A DNA stretch of 64,000 bases from Chitinophaga sancti (GTDB lineage: Bacteria > Bacteroidota > Bacteroidia > Chitinophagales > Chitinophagaceae): NCBI RefSeq assembly GCF_034087045.1, contig NZ_CP139247.1, forward strand, positions 4,862,001 through 4,926,000. The letters run 5' to 3'. Positions 1-8,608 of this stretch are shown here, piece by piece. The position numbers and the translations under genes are program-made. How positions within the stretch are numbered: position 1 is the first letter of the stretch; each line of letters begins with the position of its first letter. Under the pieces are notes generated by a model. That model worked only from the letters and a program-made list of their open reading frames with translations, did not search any database and had not been told where the DNA came from.

Positions 1-2
1 TA

Positions 3-92
3 TACTGGTTGAATGCAAATCGTGAGTACTCCGAAATCCTTGATGCCATCAATGATATCGCCGCTTTTTACGAATTAGTCACGGTATATTAA
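3..92 (+). CDS. 3' end of an unknown gene (partial)
   Basis: The first bases read as an open frame of 29 residues ending YELVTVY, then TAA. The composition is that of a normal acidic and aromatic C-terminus (REYSEILDAI, NDIAAFYEL). The start lies before the window. It is on the same strand as the VgrG gene, 170 bp upstream of it, so it may belong to the same secretion locus, but the fragment is too short to identify. Frame and stop are seen; that it is a gene is inferred. Confidence 0.45.
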   Translation, partial: YWLNANREYSEILDAINDIAAFYELVTVY

Positions 93-262
93 ATTAGCCT
101 TACTCACTATATCTAAATAAATGATATAATTATTAATTAATCATTAATAATTAAAAATATGCCTGTTTAAACAACAGATTCAAATTTTTTTTATAATTTC
201 GGGTTGTTTGTAAGTAATTAACCTATTTCGTTAACCGCATTACCATATCAATTATTGAGAGA
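93..262 (+). promoter_or_regulatory. AT-rich leader of the VgrG operon
   Basis: This 170-bp non-coding stretch is very AT-rich, unlike the coding sequence on either side. It is the only sizeable gap before a run of genes that overlap or nearly touch down to about 10.3 kb, so the operon promoter most likely lies here. No exact match to the Bacteroidota -33/-7 consensus could be fixed. The VgrG start is preceded by a purine-rich TTGAGAGA. Confidence 0.35.
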
Positions 263-2110
263 ATGGCTTTATATACCCAAACTTCTGTATCAATAGGAGA
301 TGAACAATTCAGGCAATTTCATTCCCTTCACCTGAAACAGTCCATGACAGGGCATCACGCACTGGAAATCAAAATTGGCTACGACTGGCTACTAAAATTA
401 GGCAAAGATCCTGTCTCGTCCGGACAATCCTTTTTAGGTAAAGAAGTACGCATGACTGTCGAAAGCATGGAAGCAACCGGCAATGGTACTCCCTTGTCTT
501 TTAATGGTATCGTCACCGCTGTCACTTTTGGTAAGGAAAGCAACGCGATCAACGGTCATTGCACCGTATACGCATCCAGTCCTACCATACTGCTCGATGG
601 CAATCCTCATATGCAGTCCTTCGAAACACAGAACCTCGCCAATATCGTCAACACCGTATTGAAGACCAGCAGCGCCTTTCCCGGCTCTCCTGAAGTCAAC
701 CCGACGCATACGACCCAGCTCAAATATATTGTGCAGTATAAAGAAACCGGTTACCAGTTCCTCACCCGCTTATCACAGCGCTATGGCGAATGGTTTTTTT
801 ATAATGGACAACGCATCATATTCGGGAAAAATACCCCGCAAAAAGTAACCCTGTATCACCAGGTAAATCTCGTTGATTTCACCATCTCACTCAGAACCGT
901 GCCAAATAATCAGGCCCTGAAAGCACAGGAATACCGCAACTATTCCGACGTGGATTTCAACACCAATTCCATTTCCGCTGGTAACGTAGATAACTACACG
1001 CAAAATGCAAAAAGCGTGAGCGATAAACTCTACAACCGCGCTTTTACTTACAAGGTACCTCACGCTTTCAGCAGCAACGCAAAAGAAGAACTGGAAAATA
1101 CCGGTAAGCGTCAGCAACAGGCGCAAAAGGCCCAAATGGTGCGCATCAATGGCCGTAGTAAAAGCACTGCCTTAAGACTTGGTGATACCATCAGCATCCA
1201 GGAAAATATCTTCTCTACCGCCGATCATGGTGAATTCCTGATCACTTCATTAGAACATTTCTGTGATGGCAACGGAGAATACTATAACCTCTTCGAAGGC
1301 ATCCCTGCCGCCAGTGCCGCCCCTCCCATGGACATCGAAAACATTCCTTACTGCGAAGCACAAAGTGCCACCGTCGTGGAAAACTTCGACCCCAAAGGCC
1401 TGGGCCGTGTACGCGTACGCTTCAACTGGCAAAATGGTATGACCCCCTGGATCCGCCTCATTCAGCCACACGGCGGCGGTGACAAAGGCTTCTATTTCCT
1501 GCCGGAAACAGGCGAAGAAGTATGGGTGGATTTCGAAGGTGGTAACCCCGAAGCTCCCTACGTAACCGGTACCCTCTATAACGGTGGCGGCAAAGCTGAT
1601 TATGGGGATGCTGACAATAATTTGAAAGCCATCAGAACCCGCAGCGGTCACACCATCCGCCTCGATGATACCGCCGGCCAGGAATTCATCACCATCAACG
1701 ACAAAGGTGGCAACACCATCGTGATGGATACCAACGGCCAGAACATCTCTATCTCAGCCTTACAAAATATCAAAATACAGGCCCGGAACATCAACATCAT
1801 CGCTGTAGAAAGCGTGGACGTGACTGCCGGTACCTACCTGACCAACAGCGCAGGATACGACCTGACCGCCAGCGCAGGCATGAACATCATGCACAACGCC
1901 GGCGATAGTATGACCCAATACTCTGTTAATGACTATAAACTGAGCGCAACCAACATTACAAAGATCGCCTCAGAAAATATGGACGTGCAGGCAAAAAGCA
2001 TTGAGAAAACCGCAGAACAGGTAAAAGTGGACAGCTCTAAAGAAGAGATGACCATCAACTCTGGTAAGTCAGTCGCAATCAAAAGCGCAGAGAAATCCAA
2101 ACTATTCTAA
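263..2110 (+). CDS. vgrG: VgrG-type spike protein of a type VI / contractile injection system
   Basis: This 615-residue protein has the VgrG layout. A gp27-like N-terminal half (about 1-350) begins MALYTQTSVSIGDEQF. A gp5-type OB-fold at about 365-450 contains GLGRVRVRFNW, WIRLIQPHGGG and GEEVWVDFEGGNPEAPYV. The C-terminal beta-helix (about 470-610) is built of short repeats such as NISISALQNIKIQARNINI and ends in KLF. VgrG trimers form the needle tip that carries effectors into target cells. No catalytic extension is fused here, so cargo must come from the downstream genes. The Bacteroidota subtype (T6SSiii) is the best guess. A phage-like or extracellular injection system cannot be ruled out because no tss sheath or baseplate genes are visible. 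Confidence 0.9.
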   Translation: MALYTQTSVSIGDEQFRQFHSLHLKQSMTGHHALEIKIGYDWLLKLGKDPVSSGQSFLGKEVRMTVESMEATGNGTPLSFNGIVTAVTFGKESNAINGHCTVYASSPTILLDGNPHMQSFETQNLANIVNTVLKTSSAFPGSPEVNPTHTTQLKYIVQYKETGYQFLTRLSQRYGEWFFYNGQRIIFGKNTPQKVTLYHQVNLVDFTISLRTVPNNQALKAQEYRNYSDVDFNTNSISAGNVDNYTQNAKSVSDKLYNRAFTYKVPHAFSSNAKEELENTGKRQQQAQKAQMVRINGRSKSTALRLGDTISIQENIFSTADHGEFLITSLEHFCDGNGEYYNLFEGIPAASAAPPMDIENIPYCEAQSATVVENFDPKGLGRVRVRFNWQNGMTPWIRLIQPHGGGDKGFYFLPETGEEVWVDFEGGNPEAPYVTGTLYNGGGKADYGDADNNLKAIRTRSGHTIRLDDTAGQEFITINDKGGNTIVMDTNGQNISISALQNIKIQARNINIIAVESVDVTAGTYLTNSAGYDLTASAGMNIMHNAGDSMTQYSVNDYKLSATNITKIASENMDVQAKSIEKTAEQVKVDSSKEEMTINSGKSVAIKSAEKSKLF

Positions 2111-2137
2111 AGACCCCTCATCTTTAATTGAAAAACC

Positions 2138-3535
2138 ATGGGAGATAACAGTACGGGAAGCCTCGTCATTGTCGCCAAAAACTATACTGAAAATGGTGAA
2201 AAAGTCCGCTGGAACAGTGCAGGTGAAACTGCCCTGCAATCCGGCAAACGGATCAACATTCACGGTAAACAGGACGGCGTTTCCTTTCACAAAAATGACC
2301 CTGTTCAACTAAACGCCGGCACGACCATCAAAGTACTGAAAGTAGAAGGTCCCAAAAGCGTTGTCAATGGGAATACCTACGAATTCAAAGCCACCTCTTT
2401 TAGTGAACAGGTTCCTGACAACCAGCTACGGCTGGTAAGCTGGGCTTTTTCATTCGATGGCGGCAAAACCATTACCCCTTTCAAAACCGGTACTACCCGG
2501 GCAGAAAAAGGTATCGCCTATAAATCTATCACTGTAGACGGTAATACTGTCGATAAGGAAGTAAGTGTCTATGCCTTTTTCCGCAAACCGGATGCAAAGG
2601 TGGTCGCCACTACCAAAATCATCTACCTGCCACTGGTGGTAGATGTATACCGCACCCCCGGCCTGAATGAAGACGGTACTGATATCGCCAACGATATGGC
2701 CTTCGGAAAAGGAATAGCTAAACGCCCGGTATATACGAAAGGAGAAGTAGATGCCTACAAAAACTCCTATGTGAACGATGGCTTTGACCCACAAAAGGAC
2801 GCGAAGTTCGCCAACGCCGCCAGCGGCAGCACATACAGCGCCATCTACAATCAACAGCAGATCCTCGATACCGGTTACCTGATGAAGTTGTCCAACGCTT
2901 CCAGTAACGACGATGATTTGTTCCTCGACTTCAGAATTATGGTGGAAACCATGGCCAGGGGTGATCTGAACGACAATATCAAGGCCATGATCAATAAGTT
3001 CCAGAAGAATGAAGGAGGTGTATACGAAAATGCCAAACTCACCGCTGCTGCTCAGGCCAATCCTTCTACCCAACGCTTTTGTACAGGTATAGAAGATGAA
3101 ATGGCTGAGCGCATCAAAAAGGCCGGCGGGGAACTGATCACCATGGAAGATAAGAAAGTGTATACAGGTGCTGAAAGCGGCTATAAAACCTCCCATCCAT
3201 ACGGTCACCCATCGTACCCTTACAGCAGGGACTACAACCTGGTAAAAGGCCTGACCATTGCAGTCAATGACGTGTGGAGTTACAAAGTGACCTTATTGAG
3301 CTTCAAACAAACCGGCGATACTTACAAAGCCCGCTACGAAGTGCAGCTTTGGGACCACTTTGGTCTCGATCTTCCTGATATGGAAAAGTTCTACTCCTGG
3401 GGCGCCGGCTTCCGGGCATGGTTCCTGTTACAACACCTCAGGGGTTACAAACCATTCTTAACAAAAATGCAATTCACCAAAGAATTTTCCGGCAATATAA
3501 ACGAGGGTGCGCAGGAAAGGAAAAATAAGCGATAA
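2138..3535 (+). CDS. DUF3289 (YPO3983-like) domain protein, candidate T6SS effector
   Basis: The protein has 465 residues. Residues 1-60 form a short glycine/lysine-rich module; about 65-165 look Ig/PKD-like (VNGNTYEFKATSF, SWAFSFDGGKT). The C-terminal 250 residues match my memory of the DUF3289/YPO3983 family: a MARGDLNDNIKAMI helix, GLTIAVNDVWSYKVTL, ARYEVQLWDHFGLD and the WFLLQHLRGYKPF ending. It lies 27 bp behind the VgrG gene and its stop overlaps the next start (TAATG), so the two are translated together. A VgrG-adjacent gene with an N-terminal carrier module and a distinct C-terminal domain suggests a secreted cargo toxin. DUF3289 has no activity I can name, so effector status is inferred from position. 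Confidence 0.7.
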   Translation: MGDNSTGSLVIVAKNYTENGEKVRWNSAGETALQSGKRINIHGKQDGVSFHKNDPVQLNAGTTIKVLKVEGPKSVVNGNTYEFKATSFSEQVPDNQLRLVSWAFSFDGGKTITPFKTGTTRAEKGIAYKSITVDGNTVDKEVSVYAFFRKPDAKVVATTKIIYLPLVVDVYRTPGLNEDGTDIANDMAFGKGIAKRPVYTKGEVDAYKNSYVNDGFDPQKDAKFANAASGSTYSAIYNQQQILDTGYLMKLSNASSNDDDLFLDFRIMVETMARGDLNDNIKAMINKFQKNEGGVYENAKLTAAAQANPSTQRFCTGIEDEMAERIKKAGGELITMEDKKVYTGAESGYKTSHPYGHPSYPYSRDYNLVKGLTIAVNDVWSYKVTLLSFKQTGDTYKARYEVQLWDHFGLDLPDMEKFYSWGAGFRAWFLLQHLRGYKPFLTKMQFTKEFSGNINEGAQERKNKR

Positions 3536-4008
3536 TGAAGTATACTTTCTTACCACTACTAAGTGCTGTACTATTTGCCTGTACATCGACATCTACAGGC
3601 GTTCATGTGATATACCTGGACAAGCTGGATCATAAAGCAGAAGTGGAAGTGAACGGGCAGTATGGCCCCGGTTATTACCGCTACGCACTCATTGAGAATG
3701 CGCCCAATTCTACAGACAGCCTCAAACAAATTATTCTTACATATTGTGATAGTGCAGTGAACAAAACCGATGTGGAAGCACATTACATCCGTTATTTCAT
3801 ACAGTTCTACCGTTTGTCTAAGAACACGAAAAGCTATATGAAAGGCAAAGAAGACTACTGGGATAATCACAACGATATCAACCAGGAGTTGGAAGACTAC
3901 AAGGGAGAATACCGTTTTGAACGCTGTGGTACAGATTCCCTTCATGGGGTGTGGACGATGGAAGTGAACGGTAAAACCGATACGCTGGAAAATAAATGTA
4001 CACAGTAA
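3535..4008 (+). CDS. Small lipoprotein, candidate immunity protein for the DUF3289 protein
   Basis: The product has 157 residues and starts with a lipoprotein signal, MKYTFLPLLSAVLFAC, with the lipobox Cys at 16. The rest is a small soluble domain rich in Tyr, Asp and Lys with no recognised family. The start overlaps the previous stop by one base, and its own stop overlaps the next start in the same TAATG way. A periplasm- or outer-membrane-anchored protein directly behind a putative effector fits an immunity role, but nothing in the sequence proves it. Confidence 0.65.
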   Translation: MKYTFLPLLSAVLFACTSTSTGVHVIYLDKLDHKAEVEVNGQYGPGYYRYALIENAPNSTDSLKQIILTYCDSAVNKTDVEAHYIRYFIQFYRLSKNTKSYMKGKEDYWDNHNDINQELEDYKGEYRFERCGTDSLHGVWTMEVNGKTDTLENKCTQ

Positions 4009-4679
4009 TGGGCATCTTTAACTTATTTGGCAAGAGATCGCCCCGTGTGGAAATCCTGACCCCGGTAGAGTATACCGTAAAAATACAATACCCTTCTGTA
4101 CTTACATTCACCATGACCGTAAGCCGTATGAAGGTGGAAGATGATCCCGGTATTTTCTTTCAATTTGAGAGGGGAGAAGTGACTGTAAATGGAGAAGCTT
4201 CTTCCGATTACCTCGCTGCAGACCTGGCTGCACAATGCGGTCAGGTACTCTATCCATTACAGGTGGGTGTAGCCTCCGACGGTAGTATCACCCGGGTTTT
4301 TAACCATGCTGAAATAAAGAAGAAATGGCAAGAAAAGGAACCATATTTACTGGATTACTTTACCGGCCCTGAAGCGATCGAATATATCATAGCCACAGGC
4401 TGCGCCCTGCGGGATGAAGGCGCAGTACTGCACGCGATGCAACAGGACCTATTCCTCACCTGCTGGTGTAACGTGGCCATGGGTGGCAAACGAACTTCCT
4501 ACCAGCTAGTGCCCTTTAAAGAACCGGTGCCCTATGAACACGACATCCGGTTTACCATCAATAAACTGACTAAAATGATAGATACCATCCATGCTGCATG
4601 GACCTTTGAGCAGGATGGGACCCCTCGCCGTACCCAACTCACGGCTGTTTGTAATCCAATTAAAGCAACTGTAGTATGA
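4008..4679 (+). CDS. Unknown protein in the T6SS cargo operon (possible adaptor)
   Basis: The frame is open from an ATG at 3996, but the ATG at 4008 is preferred: it overlaps the upstream stop as TAATG, the arrangement used one gene earlier, and gives a 223-residue protein starting MGIFNLFGKR. There is no signal peptide or membrane segment, so it is cytoplasmic. I do not recognise a family. Its place immediately before the DUF4280 gene, which it overlaps as ATGA, is where effector chaperones or adaptors often sit, so a loading role is a reasonable guess and no more. Confidence 0.6.
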   Translation: MGIFNLFGKRSPRVEILTPVEYTVKIQYPSVLTFTMTVSRMKVEDDPGIFFQFERGEVTVNGEASSDYLAADLAAQCGQVLYPLQVGVASDGSITRVFNHAEIKKKWQEKEPYLLDYFTGPEAIEYIIATGCALRDEGAVLHAMQQDLFLTCWCNVAMGGKRTSYQLVPFKEPVPYEHDIRFTINKLTKMIDTIHAAWTFEQDGTPRRTQLTAVCNPIKATVV

Positions 4680-7600
4680 GTGAAAAACACTTTGTAGTAC
4701 AGGGAGCTACCTGCAAATGCGATTATGGTGCTTCCCCCGACAAGTTGAAAATATCTTCCAATGATCGTGACTATATCAACGACGGCAGCGGAGATGCTAA
4801 ACCTATTGCCAGTACGAAAGATATTGGCCAGCCACTGGAAGCAAAGACTTTCGGTCGCTGTAACAAGGTGAACAGTGCCTGCAATGTAAACATCACAAAA
4901 TGGGATAGTTTCTATAATAAGATCACCCTCACCAATGGTGGTAAGATCCTCACGGAAGATAGCAAGGCTACCTGCGCCGTGAGTGGCAATCCCTGCATCA
5001 CCATCATCAACCACGGTCAGGTGGCACAGGTTACCAGTGCCCACTTCGATAATGTGGAAGTCTCTACCATGGCCGCCCTGAACCCCATGGCAGCACCGCC
5101 TGACAATAAATTGCAGATCCCTAAGGTTAAATCTATCGAAGGGAAAGTGGCTGCTGCCGGAACAGCTGTGCAGAGCGGGAAGAAAGTACCGGAACTGGTA
5201 ACCCGTGTAGACGAAGACGTCACTTTCAAGGTAAAGGAATATTTCAATCCCGGTAATGCGGACAAGGCGAAGGTGAGCTGGAAAGTGTTCAAAGGATTCG
5301 GCTTTTCTGAGACAGGTACTCTCGTTTTTGAAACCATCGGCCCCGATTTTAAAATGAACTTTGATGCCGTAGGTAGTTACAGGGTAATGGCCTATGGCGC
5401 CGATGCCAAAGGCGATCCGACCTGCTCCATCGACGTTACAGTTGCTGTAAACAAGCTGAAAAATGAATTCAGCATGGATGGATTACTGGGCCATTTTGTC
5501 AAAGACCAGTACCGTGTACGAAGAGGGATGAATGTAACCGTCAGTGCTGTCTACGAAATAGATCCACCTACTGCCGAAGAAAAGCAACTGGTATCTATGC
5601 AGGTCACCGATATGGCAGGGAATGTCATTGCCTCTGGTGCAGACAAGGTCACGTTCAAGGTTGATAACTCTGCCGCTACCTATATCGTCACCGCAAAGAT
5701 GGGCGAGCAGGTAGTAACAAAGGAAATGAAATCTGAAGCGAACGGGGTTGTAGCCGTTACCAACAATCAGAATACAACCGTGATCAGGCCACGTACCACC
5801 ATGACCTTCCAGGTGAGTAAGATGACCTACACCACGCAGCCCGAAGATTTTGAAGTCGGCCAGATTAAGTGGCAGCTGAACGGACGGGATGTAGGTACAG
5901 GCAAGTCCATCACCCTTGATGGTAATCAGTATTTTACCAACCCTGGTAATTACGTGGTTGAAGCCTACGTGTCTGTCGCAGATGCCTGGAATGCGAAGAA
6001 GAATGCACCCGCTGCCAGCGATCAGGCAGACGATTGGCGGTTCGAAGTTGCACTGAATACCATCACAGACATCAAAGAAGAAAACAATACGAAGAACTGG
6101 ATAGTCGGTAAGAAATACAATGTAGTCGCTACTACCAGGATGCCTTATGATGCATCGAAAGATGGACCATTTACCTGGTCGCCGGCATTAGGCAAAGGCG
6201 ATAAGATTTCGGGTGTATACGCGGCACAAAAAGGTAAATCATCTGTGACGGCTACATTGGGTGCATCCACAAAGACACTGGAAGTAAATGCAGATTTTGC
6301 AAAAATAGACGCCTGGTATTTTGGTGATAAAGAAGGAAACTACAAAGCAAAGGCTGGTTGGAATGAGGCACTCAAAATGATCATTAAGAGTGCAAATGCG
6401 GCCAATGAGGAGGTTGAATTACACATCCTGGAAGCAAATAAGCATTCAGCACCCAATTACATTGCCGGGCCTAAAAAAGGCAGATTTGATGCTAATGGAG
6501 TACTGAGTATCGATGTCAATACTAATGACCTGAAGAGCAAGCTGAGTGAGTTATGGTTTGAAGGCGATGAGTACGATGTGTTTTTCGTGATGCTGCCTAC
6601 CCAATCAGGACTACAGTTTGACGGTGTGAAGAAGGTGACCTGCAACGGGAAGGAATATATTTTCCCTGCCAAAGAAAGTAACATGCGGGGAAGTGAAACG
6701 GGTAAGTATGTCTACATCAGCAAGCGCCCCGAAGTCGTGGATGTGAAGTACTTTGAATCCGGTGGCAACCTGGCTTACAGGGTCTATCAATACGGTGAGA
6801 AAATTGATATTAAGATACAGACACGTAACCTCGCTGGCAAGGAACTGACCATCGAATTCTGGGACAACCGGTATAAATTGCCCGATGAGAAAATGAAGGT
6901 TGAAAAGAAGATAAAACCGGATAATACTGAACTTGTCACATTACAGCTGGATACCAATGAACTGAAGCATGCCAGCAAAGCAAGGAATGACGGGTATAGT
7001 GCATTCTACCTGGTTATTAAATCAGCTGAGGCTAAGACCTTCATGTATCCCAAAGAAGTGACGGACGATGGACAGCATTTTCCCAACCAGGTCTATTTCT
7101 TCCAGCACCTGAAAATGTCTGATGCCCATGCCGGTGAATGGAGCCAGCTGGCAGATAAGAATGCACCGGCGGTATTAAAGAACGAACCGGCACAGACTGC
7201 ACCCACTACTACAGGATGTCCGAATTGTGCAGATAAGGTAACAGCAGATCAGTTGAAGAAGATCTTTCCCCAGGCAAAAGCGGATGACCTCACGGCGATT
7301 GCGGCAAACTATACAAAGTACATGAAGGAACTGGGTATGGATACCTGCTGGAATAAAGCCCACTTCTTTGCGCAGGTAAGAGGGGAGTCAGGCCCCGGGC
7401 TGGATATTACGGAGGATGAAAACTTCAACTACTGGTATGTACGACTGAGCCGGTTCAAAGCTTTCAGGACTGCAGAAGGAAAGAAAAAGGCAAAAGAACT
7501 GGGCCGTCAGACAGAAGAGAATGTAAATGGCCTGGATGAAGAAGGCGAAAAGAAAGTAGCCAATTATGCCTACGGACCAACGACTGATAAAGGGATTGAA

Positions 7601-8608
7601 TTAGGTAATACGGAGGAAGGAGATGGTTGGAAATTTCGGGGTATGGGGCCACTGCAACTGACCGGAAGAGGCAACTATAAAGCAGCAAATATTTATACTA
7701 AAAAGGAAGGTGGCGATATCGAAACCACCCCTGAACTGCTCCGGACTGATGCAAAGATCTCCCTGCTGGCCTCTATGGCCTTCTGGAAAATATATAAGAT
7801 CCCACATGTAGCCAATAAACAAAAGAATGAAGACGTTATCAGTGTGATCGTAGGTGCGGACCAGTCACTGCCGGGTGGTAAAACTGCCTATGGCGTAAAG
7901 AAAGAAGCGTTTAAGAATACAGCTGAAGTATTCAAAGTGAATGAATGTAAGTATGGGGAAACGGTGCCGGAAAAAGATTGTAACAGGTATAAGATTGATG
8001 TCGATAATTTTACCGTCACTTATGAGTATAAAAACCTGGCTTCGAAACAATACAGGTATGAGGTGATTGTAGATAAAAAGCCGGTGTACACAAAGTACAT
8101 CAACTCAGAAGAAATGAAGAGTACCTTCAGGGGGAACAAGGTCGATATCCGCTTACTGCCATTCCCAGAAACAGGTCCGAACTGGGGCCGTTTCGGTACA
8201 AGAGATAAAGGCGGTGATAACTATGCTTCTCCTGAAATGGCGGCGCATTTACTGGGCTTTTTCTTCTGTCTGCCAGTGAAGGGATATGCCGACACACTTT
8301 ACTATAACGATATTTCGGCGAATGATGCGCGGAACATCGGGCATAGTTCCCACAGGGTAGGGGTTGACGTAGATATCCGTTATCCGGGTAGTCCCAATAC
8401 CGCAGGCCAGGTACTGTGGTCGCAGGCAGCGCAGGCATTTCCAACTACTGCAGATTTTGTTGCCAAGCTGGAATTTTTATTAGAACTTGCCACGAAGTGG
8501 AATTATATAAATAACTACACGTACAAAGCTGGTATTAAACACTCAAGTGGAGACTATGCAGATGTGCACCAGGACCACTTTCATATAGGATTAAAATTTT
8601 CTGAATGA
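4676..8608 (+). CDS. DUF4280 PAAR-like protein with GH19-type and MepA-like peptidoglycan hydrolase domains
   Basis: This 1310-residue protein is a modular candidate effector. Residues 1-125 are a DUF4280 PAAR-like tip domain with its cysteines (ATCKCDYG, FGRCNKVNSACN, KATCAVSGNPC). Residues about 150-840 are a chain of Ig-like segments. A GH19-type lysozyme/chitinase domain begins near 860, with FFAQVRGESG (E904 the likely catalytic acid) and WKFRGMGPLQLTGRGNY near 984. From about 1168 the tail resembles MepA/M74 murein endopeptidases: H1223-SSHRVGVDVD-1233, with H1226 and D1233 as likely zinc ligands, and HQDHFHIGL at 1298-1306. Such a protein would sit on the VgrG tip and cut both glycan and peptide in the target wall. 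Its start overlaps the previous stop (ATGA) and the next gene overlaps its end. The PAAR and GH19 calls are strong; the peptidase rests on motif resemblance. Confidence 0.85.
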   Translation: MSEKHFVVQGATCKCDYGASPDKLKISSNDRDYINDGSGDAKPIASTKDIGQPLEAKTFGRCNKVNSACNVNITKWDSFYNKITLTNGGKILTEDSKATCAVSGNPCITIINHGQVAQVTSAHFDNVEVSTMAALNPMAAPPDNKLQIPKVKSIEGKVAAAGTAVQSGKKVPELVTRVDEDVTFKVKEYFNPGNADKAKVSWKVFKGFGFSETGTLVFETIGPDFKMNFDAVGSYRVMAYGADAKGDPTCSIDVTVAVNKLKNEFSMDGLLGHFVKDQYRVRRGMNVTVSAVYEIDPPTAEEKQLVSMQVTDMAGNVIASGADKVTFKVDNSAATYIVTAKMGEQVVTKEMKSEANGVVAVTNNQNTTVIRPRTTMTFQVSKMTYTTQPEDFEVGQIKWQLNGRDVGTGKSITLDGNQYFTNPGNYVVEAYVSVADAWNAKKNAPAASDQADDWRFEVALNTITDIKEENNTKNWIVGKKYNVVATTRMPYDASKDGPFTWSPALGKGDKISGVYAAQKGKSSVTATLGASTKTLEVNADFAKIDAWYFGDKEGNYKAKAGWNEALKMIIKSANAANEEVELHILEANKHSAPNYIAGPKKGRFDANGVLSIDVNTNDLKSKLSELWFEGDEYDVFFVMLPTQSGLQFDGVKKVTCNGKEYIFPAKESNMRGSETGKYVYISKRPEVVDVKYFESGGNLAYRVYQYGEKIDIKIQTRNLAGKELTIEFWDNRYKLPDEKMKVEKKIKPDNTELVTLQLDTNELKHASKARNDGYSAFYLVIKSAEAKTFMYPKEVTDDGQHFPNQVYFFQHLKMSDAHAGEWSQLADKNAPAVLKNEPAQTAPTTTGCPNCADKVTADQLKKIFPQAKADDLTAIAANYTKYMKELGMDTCWNKAHFFAQVRGESGPGLDITEDENFNYWYVRLSRFKAFRTAEGKKKAKELGRQTEENVNGLDEEGEKKVANYAYGPTTDKGIELGNTEEGDGWKFRGMGPLQLTGRGNYKAANIYTKKEGGDIETTPELLRTDAKISLLASMAFWKIYKIPHVANKQKNEDVISVIVGADQSLPGGKTAYGVKKEAFKNTAEVFKVNECKYGETVPEKDCNRYKIDVDNFTVTYEYKNLASKQYRYEVIVDKKPVYTKYINSEEMKSTFRGNKVDIRLLPFPETGPNWGRFGTRDKGGDNYASPEMAAHLLGFFFCLPVKGYADTLYYNDISANDARNIGHSSHRVGVDVDIRYPGSPNTAGQVLWSQAAQAFPTTADFVAKLEFLLELATKWNYINNYTYKAGIKHSSGDYADVHQDHFHIGLKFSE

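Noticed and set aside
2450..3208. 252-codon minus-strand frame in the DUF3289 gene
   Set aside because: Antisense shadow of a well-supported coding region with no recognisable motif.
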